NCBI GenBank assembly: GCA_030562195.1
Contig: JAUJPP010000005.1
Coordinates: 6,816,826 to 6,880,825, forward strand
Source: Nipponacmea schrenckii
Taxonomy: Eukaryota; Mollusca; Gastropoda; Lottiidae
Length of the DNA stretch: 64,000 nucleotides
Direction: 5' to 3'
Shown: piece by piece, positions 11,301-24,176 of the stretch
Layout: every line of letters begins with the position of its first letter
Numbering within the stretch: the stretch's first letter is position 1
The notes under the pieces: model-generated
Told to the model about the DNA's origin: nothing
Seen by the model: only the letters and a program-made list of their open reading frames with translations
Databases searched by the model: none
Translations under genes and position numbers: made by a program

Positions 11301-14300
11301 GGAGGCGTTGTGGATCATTTCAATCTCTCTTCCTTTGGTAGGTGGGTTGAAGTTACAGACTAAGGTAGAAGCGTTATCCGCTTTGTGCTTACAGCCCCCT
11401 CTTACTAATACATGTACATCGTCGGTTTTGAAGACTGGTTCGCCAAAGGCTTTACGTTCTTCTCCATCTACAACAGACGAAATTCAGTGTCTTTTATAGT
11501 TTTTAAAGCTGTTGTTATAATGTGGATCTTTGAATGGTTATTATAGTAGTTTAGCTGTTGATATGTAGTTTGGCTGTTGATATTGTAGTTTGGCTGTTGA
11601 TATTGTAGTTTGGCTGTTGATATTGTAGTTTGGCTGTTGATATTGTAGTTTGGCTGTTGATATTGTAGTTTGGCTGTTGATATTATTAGCTTTGGCTGTT
11701 GATATTGTAGTTTGGCTGTTGATATTGTAGTTTGGCTGTTGATATTGTAGTTTGGCTGTTGATATTGTAGTTTGGCTGTTGATATTTATTTGGCTGTTGA
11801 TTTTATTTCTTTGTTTGGCTGTTGATATATTTTATCGTTTAGGCTGTTGATATTGTAGTTTGGCTGTTGATATTGTAGTTTGGCTGTTGATATTGTAGTT
11901 TAGCGTTTAGCTATTCTTGTAGTTTAGCGATGTGTTTTAGCTATGGATGTTACGATATTTTAAGTTTCTTTGGATTACATGAACTTGGACTCACTTTCAA
12001 ACTTCAATGAAATAGCTGTAATGAACATGTTGTTCCCCGAGCTCGAGCTGATTCCTCGTATTGTGTCCGTCTCTTTCGAAAGGTTATAGCAGGTATCGTC
12101 TTGTAAATCAAACAGGACCTTCTGACTAGGATTGCTGGCTTCTATTCGTATGAGATTGTCCACTGTAAAATAGAAATATATAAACAGAACACATTTTCTT
12201 ATCTGTCTCAAAATCCATCCATATAAATAAAATGCAAACAAATTAATGGAGCTCTACGTCCTACTTTTCTGCACCATTTGGTCTCATGACGACAGATCAT
12301 TTTCGGAGAGTCGTGGTTTTCTCATAATCATATATAATAAAATATATTATGTAAAATAAAAAATGGAAATATACCTGGAGAACAGACGATCATGGTTTTT
12401 TTCCAATTGAGTGTCGAATAATCACATATCAAATTCTCAATACTGCTATGATGATAATACCCTGGTAAGCATCTGAAACGAGGCTGTCCAGAGTCGAGGT
12501 AAACTTCGGTACCATGTTTAAAAAATAGGGGACCATTGCAGCTCTCTGGAAAAGAAGGTTGATATGGTTTAGATGGTTCAGTATTGCCCTATAAAGTTGA
12601 TAGTTAATCTTTTTTTTATTGGGGTACAGGCTAGATATTATATGATATTCGTTTGTCTTGACAACGGGATTTATCTTACTATTGTATCCAATTAGGTCTT
12701 GGTTCAAAGATTTGAGTGATATCACCCTAAATACAAAAATAAGTCCTTAATTAAACCTAAAATTTATGCCTTCAATTGTATATATACACATTTACACATC
12801 TGGCCTTCGGTTCCTTTCGGATACCCCGCTTACTTTCTCCGAAGTACCTTTTTATGTTCACTTCTTGTATAGATTTTTGCATGACTTTTTTAAATATTAA
12901 AATAGCTAACATCAATACAACTTTTTATAAGGCAATGTTTCGTTGGGCGATATATTGTATCGACCCGGTCGTATCGAATATCAAGTTTCGATAAAGTACA
13001 TAATATAAGAAATTGCATTTTCCTATTTGGCTTCTAAACAAGACTTTATTTTCTTTATGCATTCTAAATGAAGATTAATCTTTTTACGACATGTCAGACA
13101 AGATAACATATGCTCACTGCAAGTGTCGGTTGCCTAATAAGGGGCGATAACTCAAAAATCATCCGCTGAACTTAAGTGAAGTAGAAATGGGCGTGGTATG
13201 GAATTAACCTAAGCTAGGTGTGATCCAGTGTTTCCGGAAGGCTGCCTGTGTCATCCTGGTATCAAACTTACCATTGCGGTTATTCCCCTTGATATATATT
13301 TCACAGATGGAAAGATTAGCCCTGCCCTTTATTGCGATTTTATTTCCATAGGAGACCTCTACATCCGGTGGAAACTCCATATGAATAACTTCCCTTGACT
13401 TAATATCTGTATACGTCTTTGATACCTGTCCCAGTCCAACGGTTAGGTTCTCAGCTGAAAAATTAAGGCATATATTATGATTCTGTTTGGTTGCGTTTGT
13501 CAGCGTAAGTCAATGCGACTTCAATATCTAAAAGAATTTGTCTTTAAAGAAGGCAGTGTGACCATCCCCACCCCACAACCCCCCCCCCCTCTTCCCCCAA
13601 CCCCTCACCTCCCGTCTCTCACGTCTATCTTATGACCCTGACAAGTATATACGTACCATATACTTTTTCCAAGGGTGATGTTGAAACTTATTGTATCCAC
13701 ATTATTGTTGAACCAAATGTTGAGATGAGTGTCTATTTGTCGCCGGACACATGTATCGGGGTTGCCGTCTGTTACAGTTTCAATGGCATTCAACAGAAAT
13801 TTGCTGTTAGTATCATGTCGTACCACTTGGTAAATATTTCCAGGGACTGTAAGGTAAAAACGGAAGCTGTAGGTCTATGCCAAGTAAAGAAGCATTCGGC
13901 AATCTTCCACCGCTTCCAAAAAGCGGAATCTGTTGTAGAGTGTTTGCGGATCGTTCATAGTAGACCAACATAGAAGAAAAGGCGAGACGCATTGGACACT
14001 GTGAAACCTCGCCACCTTCCAGGATCCAAGGATTGCTCACTTCCATCGATTCCAAACCACGCCCCCAATCGTTATACTTCCTAACTTCTCAGAGAAGCCC
14101 AGTATTCGTGATACCATTTCTCACTTCATGTGCACGTCATTGATCGTGTACCCATAGCAAGGTATTTTCGGGTTAGTTCTGGTATTATAACATGGAGTGA
14201 GCCTCCCCCTCCCTCCCCTCACCTAAGCCCCCCCCCCCCCCTACTTACATGGACAAACAGTATAGTTGTAAAGCCATGTGTTAAGGTCTCGTCTACAGAC

Positions 14301-15376
14301 AGCTTGGAATGTTATAGAACTATTACGGATACAGGTGTAGCGAGTTATAGAACCATCCAGACTGAGTTCTGGTACCTCCATCTGCATGTCCGTTATATTT
14401 GGGGGTGGTCCACATGAATCTGTGCAAACAAAACCAATGAAATTGTAGACATTTTGTAAGGTGTACAGTGTATATTATTAGCTGTAAAGCTACTCTTTAG
14501 AAGGTCATCATGACTGTTTAGAATCTTAACTTAATCTTGACAGTACCAGCAAACACTGCAGGGGGTACTTTAGTGTTTTGGTAGTCAAATCTCTTTCCAT
14601 CATGCAAACGTCCATTTTTTTGTTTTTTTTTTTTTTTTTTTTTTATTCGCTTAAAAGATATGTGAATGATTCGCATTCTCTGTTATTCATTTAAGAGAAA
14701 GCCACCTAAGATACTGGGTAATCGTGCTTGGTCCATTGGTTATAGAGTGGTTAGTCTGTAAATTGTAACATGTGTACTTACATAAACAGACTGGTGGACT
14801 GTTTGAAAATATACCGTCTGGTTGACATTGTCTGTTGAGTGACCCTGAGATCAGAATATAGTTGATATAACAGGTGTAATTCAGCCAGCCCCCTACCATC
14901 AGAAACTGTTCGTCACTATACCTATAGGCATTCAATACTGGGTCGGGCTCCGGACATAGCTGCTCCCCTTTCACTGAAATCACATAGGGATAGAAACATG
15001 TATATTTTACAAGGATAAGTACTTAGGTTCACGATGATCCGTGTGTATCAGCTGCTCCTGGACCAAATATTTTACAAGGATAACAACTTTCTACCAGCTG
15101 ATCCCTAACCAAACCCTTTTGGCAATGATTCACAAGGATAAAAACTGAGGTTCATAAAGATCCTTTCCATCAGCTGGTCCTTGGTTAAACCTCTAATCAC
15201 TGACCTTCCCTGGGAAATTTACGTATTTCGCTGGTAGGGAAAATACGTTCCTATTTAAATATTACTAGATATTATTGATTGGCCTTACCCCTTGACGAAT
15301 AGATCCAAAAACAAACTATCATCCACATTTCCCTGAAGTCAGAAATGACGTAGTGTAGGAAACAGTGTATCTTCAT
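8395..15376 (-). CDS. Sushi / galactose-binding-like / kringle membrane protein with Thr-rich stalk
   Basis: Twelve minus-strand exons, all joined in phase 1: 15376-15289 (start, hydrophobic MWMIVCFWIYSS), 14973-14782 (sushi), 14419-14249 (degenerate sushi, CGPPP...YTC), 13846-13664 plus 13454-13272 (galactose-binding-like fold, TDGNPDTC ... LSICEIYIKG), 12545-12375 (sushi, FRCLPGYY), 12162-11995 plus 11467-11246 (second such fold, ISLCEVHVLG), 10902-10657 (kringle, YCRDPS...RPWCF), 10412-10188 (kringle, YCRNPG...TPWCF), 9894-9673 (unassigned, two Cys) and 9215-8395 (Thr-rich 16-residue repeats, CYCQC, one membrane span, short tail). The product is about 963 residues and probably a type I cell-surface protein with an outside carbohydrate- or protein-binding ectodomain. 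No protease domain is present, so it is not a plasminogen-type enzyme. Function is unknown. The first exon is the weakest call; the last acceptor could also lie ~13 bases further in. Confidence 0.82.
8915..9207 (-). repeat. Coding 48-bp minisatellite (Thr-rich stalk)
   Basis: About six copies of a 48-bp unit read in frame as 16 residues resembling STTLTATDVTTEPTTA. Almost every unit residue is Ser, Thr, Pro, Ala, Asp, Glu or Val, as expected for an O-glycosylated mucin-like stalk. The 16-residue period keeps the frame when copies are gained or lost. Confidence 0.88.
9280..9535 (+). mobile_element. Fullest copy of a ~250-bp dispersed element (SINE/MITE-like, unclassified)
   Basis: Starts near GGAGTTTTACGTCTTAC, continues with CTGCACCTTATGGGCTAA and GCAACGCCATGCAGTGTGC, and ends near GACCTGCATCACTGAC. 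Fragments with the same head recur at about 12244-12310, 18706-18730, 25829-25955 (head and tail), 28755-28810 and 39597-39640; a middle-part match lies near 15605-15690, a GCAACACCATGCAGTGTGC match near 20490-20515 and a tail match near 46620-46700. No open frame or clear terminal inverted repeat was seen, so its class is uncertain. It sits inside the intron before the stalk exon of the kringle gene. Confidence 0.6.
11547..11910. repeat. 20-bp minisatellite in kringle-gene intron
   Basis: Around 17 copies of GTAGTTTGGCTGTTGATATT, with a few indel-bearing units at about 11685 and 11785-11840. It lies in the intron between exons 12162-11995 and 11467-11246. Confidence 0.9.
15010..15195 (-). 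repeat. ~80-bp repeat family, reverse-oriented copy
   Basis: Reverse complement of the family at 98-380: CCTTTCCATCAGCTGGTCC and ACAAGGATAACAACTT words recur two to three times. It lies between the predicted first exon and the first sushi exon of the kringle gene. Confidence 0.7.
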
Positions 15377-15829
15377 AAGTTTGATATCGATTATTATTTT
15401 AAATATCATGTCCTTTTTTACAATAGCTAAATTTAAATTCTTTAAGTATCAACACTTAGTATAATATGTTTATCACAGTTTCCCTGAGGTCATGACGTCA
15501 TACGTGTGTCTTATTGATGGGAACATATGGGAACATTACGTTGATATGCAGCCAAGTTCCATGTGACGAAATGAATCTATATTCCAAAAGCGGCAAGTGT
15601 CCGTTAATTGTTTTCGATTCCAACTTTTGAGGGATCCATAACATGCATAGCCTGTATAGACCACAGGGCCTCTATGTATTGTCCAATCTCAAAAGACAGG
15701 GGATCAGCGTGGGGTTATTTATGATAGACTGAGTGATGTAGTCCCTTTAAAGTGAGAATCAATTCGGTATCAATTGGATGACAAACAAAAACTTGAGTTC
15801 ATTTCGATACATTAGGCCAGTTGGTGCAG

Positions 15830-16210
15830 AAGAGTAGGACGTAAAACTCCATCCAATTCATTCTGTCATCATTAGCCCATTAGGTTCAGGAGAGTAGGGC
15901 GTAAAACTTCATCCAATTCATTCTGTCATCATTAGCCCATAATGTTCAGGAGAGCGGGGCGTAAAACTTCATCCAATTCATTCTGTCATCATTAGCCCAT
16001 TAGATTCAGGAGAGTAGGGCGTAAAACTTCATCCAATTCATTCTGTCACCATTAGCCCATAATGTTCAGGAGAGCGGGACGTAAAATACCATCTAATTCA
16101 TTCTGTCATCATTAGCCCATAATGTTCAGGAGAGCGGGACGTAAAACTTCATCCAATTCATTCTGTCATCATTAGCCCATGAGATTCAGGAGAGTAGGGC
16201 GTAAAACCAT
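15830..16210. repeat. 60-bp tandem array in the kringle-Tbr intergenic region
   Basis: Just over six copies with an exact 60-bp period, containing GACGTAAAACTCCATCC, ATTCATTCTGTCATCATTAG and CCCATTAGGTTCAGGAGAG. Read in reverse this closely matches the head of the dispersed element at 9280-9535 (AGTTTTACGTCCTAC ... GGGCTAATGA). Confidence 0.9.
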
Positions 16211-16938
16211 ACATTCCATTTCTAGGTTTTTTTACTCATAGATTCTGTACAATGGCAACATACAGCATGAGTATGTATATATTAGGCCTAGTGAGAATCT
16301 AACATCATTTGCCATAAAGTTATGTTCGACTTCATATGAAAGATACAACCAGTTGTATAGTAGATAGGTCATCAATGCGGGAACTCAGAGTACTTTAGGT
16401 GATAGAGATGAGATGATGGTCCCAGCATGATTGTGGTACATGTACCTTATGCTCCGGGTGAGTTCCGAGACCCCTACCCCCCACACCCCATGCCCCTCTT
16501 ACTCTAACAGCAATTAAATAATCTGGGGTAGGGTGTCTAACGTCAGTACAGGTACTTTTTCATATTTACAAGCTGAAATTAGTCGTCTGGCAAAAAGTTC
16601 GCCATGATCTCTTGAAAACTTGGATGGAATTCGGGTGACGCTGATCTGTGTCAAGCCTTGATGAAGTTCGACTGGATTGTGACAGAATCGGGTTCATAAA
16701 CTGCCATTTTAATCATGTTGAATTTTCTTCTGATTTACGTTTGTTCTCCGATGATTACGTGAGTTATCTGTCGTAAGGTCCATTGTTATTCACAGCTCTC
16801 TAATTAACTTATGTCAAACTCATTGATTGGACGTCACAGGTAAAAATATTGGTTGACCACTGTCCTTCAGCCAATCAGATTGCACGTTGCTTAATTGGCA
16901 TGATAATTTTGATGTCCGTCCAGTAGGTGAAATTTGTG
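16211..16938. other. Intergenic region between divergent kringle and Tbr genes
   Basis: No exon supported. CCAAT-type words occur in both orientations at about 16823 (GATTGG) and 16872 (CCAATCAG), just upstream of the TATA-like box assigned to Tbr. Regulatory use is inferred only. Confidence 0.35.
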
Positions 16939-16945
16939 TATATAA
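16939..16945 (+). promoter_or_regulatory. TATA-like box, candidate Tbr promoter
   Basis: TATATAA lies 310 bases upstream of the Tbr start codon, with a CCAAT-type word about 70 bases further upstream. A transcription start near 16970 would give a 5' UTR of about 280 bases. Position and motif only. Confidence 0.4.
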
Positions 16946-17248
16946 CGCAAAAAAAAACCATTCTTATTCATATTTCAATTCGCTCTTGTAATTTTGAATT
17001 AGCCGAACTCGAGATCGTAACGGACAAAATAGTGTTTACTACAACTCACGGGAGATTTCACAAAGATTACGACGAGCTTCAAACCCGCTAAATACGACAT
17101 AGAAATTGAATAGTTAACGTTAACAAGACCGTGAACTTTATTAAACGATTCTCAAGCCAATACTTGTGAATAGCCGGGATATTTGCACCTTTTTAGCGAC
17201 CTGTATTTGGGAAATTATCACACATTTGAGATTGTTTCAACGCTAAAA

Positions 17249-20200
17249 ATGTTGAGTTCTGCCAACGGATCAGCAGCCGTCTACCACGAGTATCAACACA
17301 ACGGTCGAGACGCAAGCACCGCACCTGAAACTTACGGACCGACATCCGAAGCACCCTGCGACGATGCAACTTATTCTCAATACAGGCTCAAGAATTTCTA
17401 CTGTGAATATGGAACAGAGAATGCAGCACAAACTCAAGGCGGCTACGGACAGATCAGTCCTGAAGTTCCACCCCGACACGAATCGTCTGAAATTCCAGAA
17501 GAACATGAAGGGTATCATCCTAACGGTGGTAAGTACCAGAACCCAGATATATTTCTTTCGGTTTCCCCTCACTGCATACTGCGGGGTTTGTCTTTATTGA
17601 TTTGATCAGTTCAGAAATATTTATAGACAAAATTCGAGAAGTTATTTTACTACGGATTAAACTAACTTTGCATCCTATTCCTGAAGTGAAATTTTATTAA
17701 GGAAGCTGTTTCGTGACATTTTACGGCAGTCCGTGAATAAACATTCGTTTGTGCGATGGTACAATGCTTTGATTAGTAAAGAAGGCATGGATTGCTCAAT
17801 CTTCTTGAGCTACTTCTGTCACTCTGTTAATTTCTCATTGCTTATAATAATTGATTCAACGTGAAATATCTTGTGAAAATATTCTGAAGTCCGTTTAGTA
17901 TTTCAGTGTATTGAAAACATTTTTGTTGATTTATCAATAAAAATAGGTCTATTTTATTTGAACATACCAATTTTGAAACTATTTTTTTTTTGAATAGTTA
18001 TTAAGTTGAAATAATTTTTGTATAATTCTTTCATGATGAAAAATTTATTTGCGTTTTTTATGTTTCCATGTATTTAATATATATCTTGCTATATGAGAAC
18101 ATGCATTATATTTTTCTGATTTTAACTCAATATATTTATATAGGTCCAGAAAACATACCGTCACAATACGCACCCCTGCAGAATGTCCAAAGTGAGGCAT
18201 ACAGACAAGACGGATACGAATACAACGCAAGAAAATCCGACTACGCCGCTACCCACTACCAAAAATCTTACCCAGAATATCAAGCCCCTGTTGAACATCT
18301 ACCCTATTACCCTGCCCCTCAACCTGCCCCTGTACAGTGTTCCCCACCCCAGGGAATGAGACACCAAGACACCCATGGAAGTGCTGGTAAAGTGTGTGTA
18401 TATCTATGCAATCGAGAATTATGGGTGAAATTTCACCAACATACCTGTGAAATGATTATTACTAAACAAGGACGGTGAGCTGAATTTCTGTTCATTTTAT
18501 TGTGGGGGGGGGGGGTCGAGGTTGTATTGATTTATTTATATGGGAAATGGGGGTCATGTTAAGAGTTCAAACATTCAAATGCAATGTAGAAATATTTTTT
18601 AGAAGTAAAAGAAATCGTATAAGTAGATTAAAAAATCTAATAAAACAGGAATCAATAATTCTAAAACGTAAATAATTTATTTTAAATATTTAAGAAAAAA
18701 TGAATGAATGGAGTTTTACGTCCTACTGTTCAGTATTAAATATTTAAGACATGATCAGTATAAAAATAATGTTTCTAGTGACTGTAAAATTGTTAATTCT
18801 ATATCTTTTATATCACAAACATTAAACAATTTAAATAATTCTTTAATATGGATTAAAAATAACTCCAAATTTAACATTGTTCATATATTTATGAATTTCG
18901 ATAATCGTAAAATTTAAGAAAGTAATTGTTAACGTAAACATTTCTGATTTATTTCCTTAAACAGTTAAAATTAAAAAAACTCGCTGTTTTGAATTATTTC
19001 TTTGATTTCTATTATTTTTTGAGAAAGTTAATGGGGCCTGAAATTTGTGATGATAGTGATACAAGAACACTTGAAGGCCGCGGAGAGTGAAATTAAAATA
19101 TAACACGTTAATTAATCAATAATTAATAGATAGATTCCTTATCTAAACACTAGAATTATCAACTGTTTTCTTAGTGTTTGTTGTCTTAAAAATATTTACA
19201 ATTTCTATTTCGTTTGATATTGATAGTTCAGAATTTTAGGTTCTATTTCAAAATAATATTTTTATTAATTCTGTGGATATCATTAATTGATACAAGACTG
19301 TGTATTATCAATTTAAATTTTTGATAATTTCGATTTCGGGATATTGTTTACATAAAGATATATTTCATTTCTTTTGAAATTAATTTAGTTAATAATAAAC
19401 AAAAAGAAATGGTTTTTAAAATTAGTTAAAATATTATTAGTGCTGTAAGATATTATAGAAATAATTTTTATTTAAATATTGGTTTAATAAATTATATTTA
19501 CTGAAGAAACTATATTTTAGATTTTTCTAAAATATATTTTTGTTCTGTACAAGGCTTTTTTTCTAAATAAGAAATAATATTTAATTGTTCGTAAAAAAGA
19601 ATTTGTTAGATAACCTGTTAATATTTGATATTTTGAGGAATAAAACGCTCTGAATTAATGAAAATAATTATTTAAAAATGTTGTAAATAAATAATATTTC
19701 TTATATATTAAATACAGTATCTTTGTAAATTCTTCTATAATTTTAACAACGAAATATGGTTTAAAAACATAATTCTTTATGAAATTATTTCCTAATATTT
19801 AGATAATTTGTTTTTAACTTTATATTATTTTCATCTTTGTTTTGAAAATAATATTTTAACGAGAAAAAAATCACTGACTAATGTGTGAATATTTACAATA
19901 TTTATACCTATTTTTTTTTTCATAATTTTACAACGTTGTTTTGAAAACGATACTTTTGCAAGCAAAAAACATGATAATGAATAAATAAAGTTTGTGAAGA
20001 AATTAGAATTCTGAGAAAATTGTTGTTACATTTAATAATATAAACATCATTGATTTAAACACAATATTTATTGAACGAAAATGTGAAGAATTTAAGTGAA
20101 TAATTTACTAGTTAAATATGCAAATGATATTCATAAATATTGACATATTTTCTTGAATAGTCGAAACATGAAATATAATTTTATAAAAATTTATTTTGTG

Positions 20201-23200
20201 ATCTATGATATTATATTTGCTATTGTGAATCTGTTTAAAACAATCCCAAAAAAATTTTATTATTATTTTATTTTGTTGATATTTCTCTATTTCAGTCGTA
20301 TGTTTCCCACTTTACAATATAGCCTGACCGGCCTGGAACCTACTAAACAATACAACGTTTTTGTAGACATGATTCTTGCTGATCCCAACCATTGGAAATT
20401 TCAATCAGGACGATGGGTGCCATGTGGAGCAGCTGAACAACTACCACAAAGTAAGTACATTTTATTATTTTTGAATTGTCTACTGAAGGTGAGCAACACC
20501 ATGCAGTGTGCAGTGACGTGAATTTAGTGCTAAAACTATTCTTTTTACAAATCGCAATGCAAGACATTCTATCTCTTTTGGAATAGCTGATGCAACTTTT
20601 CGACTTTCGGTTTGTTTCTCAATGGTTAAAGCAACAAAATTTTAAAAGACGATGGATATCCGAATATCCAACGACCCCCAAAAAATACTCCCCACCCCTA
20701 ACAGAAACAAAATGGGTAATCAAGGAAACCCGACCCTTAAGTGACAAGATAGATAAATTGATATAGGTCAAAAAGAAAAATATCACACTAAACAAAACTA
20801 GAAATGGTTGTTTCAGACATCTGAAATTATCCAGCAAGTCGCTAATTGGAATTTACGTTGCTCATGACGAAATTCTACGTGTCACTAGGAAACGTTTCGA
20901 ATGCGACACGGTTCACAGTTTGGTCTGGGTGTTTATCACGACTTTCGGAATATTTTCAGTTAAAAGGAAAATGACACAGTTTGACGTCTAGAACCCAGCT
21001 GTGTTTTTCTTTCAGTCGGTCCCCATGTCAACACACGTCATACAAAGAACTAGTTAGGACACTGCTGAGTTGTTTGGCCATTTTTAGCTAATATCAATCT
21101 AAGGGTTAGCGGGTTTATACACGTTGGTCTACTCAATTGTAATTCTTTATTAATGACGTCTTAAACATTGTATTGACCTCCAACTCGCCCGACGTACGGT
21201 TACTAATTGGATCAGCTGAACTGCAGAAGTCCCGCGTCGTGTTCTTTTGGTTCTTTAAGTTGTAGCATCTGACATTCAAGATGGCGATTGTCGTTTCGTT
21301 GCCGTTCTAAAATTGCTACAAGAACTCAGTACGGTGCTATCAGTAGTCTGTCTTATGAATTTTATGGGTTTTGTTTGAAATTAGCTCAGATAAGTAAATT
21401 CATTGATGCCATATGGAGCGTTTTCATTTGTTTTATAAACCCAGCTACTTTCGTTTCCAAGTACCTGATAATACAGCTCATTATCGACAGAGTTTGGTAA
21501 CAAGATAATAACGTGCTAAGGAGTCTGTCACATAATCTAATGCTCAAAGGTCAAAGAATACTGCTTGGGTTGAATGGGTTAAGCGAGACGGACGTTTTAG
21601 TTTTTGTAAGATCACATCTGTGTTCACAAAATGCTGAGAATTTAAATCCCATCCACCCTACCCTTTCTTCATCACCCCACCCCTCACTTTCCGTTCCACC
21701 GATAAGCATGAGGCGTGTCTTTATTAATGATATGATGTTGGTAGAGAACAGGTCATCACAACCCTCCCATTATTAATAGCATAGTAGGACAGAAGGGGTA
21801 AGGGACTGGGACACAACTACCCTTTACCCTTTCTTCATCTGCCCCCTCTCCCCCTTTTCGTTCCACCGACAAGCATGAATCGTATCTTTAAATATGATTG
21901 TTAATAAAGAGATAGACATTATTAAATTGTGTATAATAAGATATCGTAATGGAGAGTTAATGAGAGCTATGTTATATCAATATTATATAATACACCTGAT
22001 TTAATATACCCTCCCAATATCAATAACTACCTGGATCGATATACACTGCCTTGTTCTATATTCACCCCATTGTTCATATTATACAAAGCCTTGTTCTATA
22101 TACATTGTATTGACGATATACACTGCCTTGTTCGATATACACTACCACAGCCTTGTTCTATGTTTGAACCGGCAGAACTTCGTGGTATGTGGGGATCTTT
22201 GAAGCAGTGATTGAAACCTTCAGAGCACCATTAAAAATGCATCTCGGGTCTCATTCGTTCGTTTATTCATCTATTTATTTCTTCATTTTATTTTTCAGCT
22301 GGTCGAGTTTACCTTCATCCCGACTCTCCTAACACTGGCAGTCATTGGATGAAACAAGATATCGTCTTCAGTAAACTCAAGCTAACAAACAACAAGAATA
22401 GTGACGGACATGGCGGAGTGGTAAGTATCTTTGTTGTGTATATTATTATCTTCAGACGGTAAGAGATTAATAGCCCAACGAATTTCAAAGATACACTTTG
22501 CTTTGTTAATACACCAAACTTACACTGTATTTGTTACGATTGTAAGTTCTTTCTGACAGGTGCCCTAGACGTCGGATGCCAAATTTAAATGATGTATAAG
22601 AGACTTTGGGGTGGTGTATCGGTATTCATATCCCCGCTACCGAATGTTACTCAACCAAATAACCAATACTCATTACTATTTCTCTTTCAGATTGTTCTCA
22701 ACTCCATGCACAAATACCAACCCAGATTGCACGTGATTGAGGTCGGAGCTCCAGGTGAGCAGAAGAAGCTTCTCACTCACAGTTTTACTGAGACCCAGTT
22801 TATCGGCGTCACGGCTTACCAAAACACTGACGTAAGTATAATAATAGTAAAGTCTAGTTAGGTCAGGTGCAGGTGTACTGGCGTTTCTATGGAGCTCTCC
22901 ATCCAATGAAACATACAATCACCAGGTGTGTCAATCTTTGAGACGTGTTCCTGAAATATTCAGCGCACCTGCTACTATTGTACTATCGTGATGCTGAAAA
23001 ATATCTTATATTGTTTCTCTAAGAGCGATTTACAGTTTACAAAACTCATTAGTAGAGTGGTATCTGCTGTTCCAGTGGACCGAGCATGATGAATGCAGGG
23101 AACTATGTCCACGACCTCGAACAGCTGTTAAGAATTCCAGCATGTTTTCATCTACAATGATTCTAGCAAGCTGCTTTTACACTTATTTTTCTACTTTCAG

Positions 23201-24022
23201 ATCACTCAGTTGAAAATCGATCACAATCCTTTCGCCAAGGGTTTCCGAGATAGTTACAATTCAGCCACAGATCGACTTTCACCTTCACCACCTAACGGTC
23301 TAGCAACCTACAACAACCCCCAGTACCGTCCGGGGTTCTACCCATTAGCTCACCCTGCAGCCGTTCAGCCACAGATGCGTCAACAGATCCCTTACCCACC
23401 CATGAGTAGACCATACATGCCAAACTATCCCACAGCACAAGACCAATACTCTCCTAATCATACTTCCATCCGACCATACAGCGAGCAGAGTCCGATCGCA
23501 AACGGTGAAAGTTATGCCTACGGCTCCGAAAACGTCTTGAAGAGAAATCACGATGGTTCAGTACGACGATCACCACATAGTCCACCAAACGTCACGGTGG
23601 CGCCCAATAATATGACCCCTCAGATGTACCCAGGTTCAGCCCTGCTTCAATCCCTCGACAACCCAGGCCAGCCCGAGGAACAGCCTCTACCCAGCGAATA
23701 TGATAACCCCGGAAAACGACAACGAATCAGCGAGGAGAAAAGCGAATCATCTACGGGGCTTTCTAACGATGATTACTCGAATGAGGCTGAAGAAGAGTAC
23801 AGACAACCTCACAGCGGAACCTCAGAAGAACCTCACGAGTATTCCCAAACGCAACCCCGCTACTCTCCGTCAATTGGGCATTACCCAGAGGCCCCATCTG
23901 CTTACACCGTCCCGTCTCACCTCGCCCCACCGCAAAGTGGTCATTATTCAACGTATTATCAACAACCAGGACAATATTATCAACAAACGAACACTGATCT
24001 AATGCAACCACACGCGTATTGA
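17249..24022 (+). CDS. Tbr: T-box transcription factor, Tbr/Eomes (T-brain) class
   Basis: Six exons: 17249-17528, 18144-18474, 20296-20450, 22299-22420, 22691-22831 and 23201-24022, with consistent phases and canonical splice sites, giving 616 residues. The DNA-binding T-box spans about residues 177-362, starting at [14 protein letters not shown] and including [57 protein letters not shown] and PFAKGFRD. The CNR.LW.KFH and ITKQGRRMFP wording is that of the Tbr1/Eomes/Tbx21 group rather than Brachyury or Tbx2-5. Flanking regions are low complexity and rich in Tyr, Pro, Gln and Ser, as usual for activation regions. The product should be a nuclear sequence-specific regulator. The ATG at 17249 is the first in frame; upstream in-frame codons lack one. 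Which vertebrate paralogue is closest cannot be resolved by eye. Confidence 0.86.
18475..20295. other. AT-rich Tbr intron 2
   Basis: A 1.8-kb intron, strikingly AT-rich between about 18550 and 20290, with a fragment of the dispersed element at 18706-18730 (TGGAGTTTTACGTCCTAC) and a G run at about 18505. Open frames here are short and unlike any exon. Confidence 0.6.
20451..22298. other. Tbr intron 3, no gene seen
   Basis: A 1.85-kb intron. It holds a partial match to the dispersed element at about 20490-20515 and two similar C/T-rich segments at about 21650-21725 and 21818-21880 that share TTCCACCGA and AAGCATGA words, suggesting a duplicated ~170-bp stretch. Nothing else stands out. Confidence 0.5.
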
Positions 24023-24176
24023 AATGTACATGCATTTTTAAACTAATTCTCTTCATCTGGCATATTCAATCGATTGTGTATATCCTGTGCTACTACCTCC
24101 CTGTGTGGATCTTTTGAATATGGCCTAGGATAAAAATGCACGTGCATTCATTTTGGAAAGCAAATTTTAGTTTTGA

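Noticed and set aside
13813..14055. 80-codon minus-strand frame between two kringle-gene exons
   Set aside because: No donor in the required phase was found, and neighbouring exons already join in phase with complete domains on both sides.
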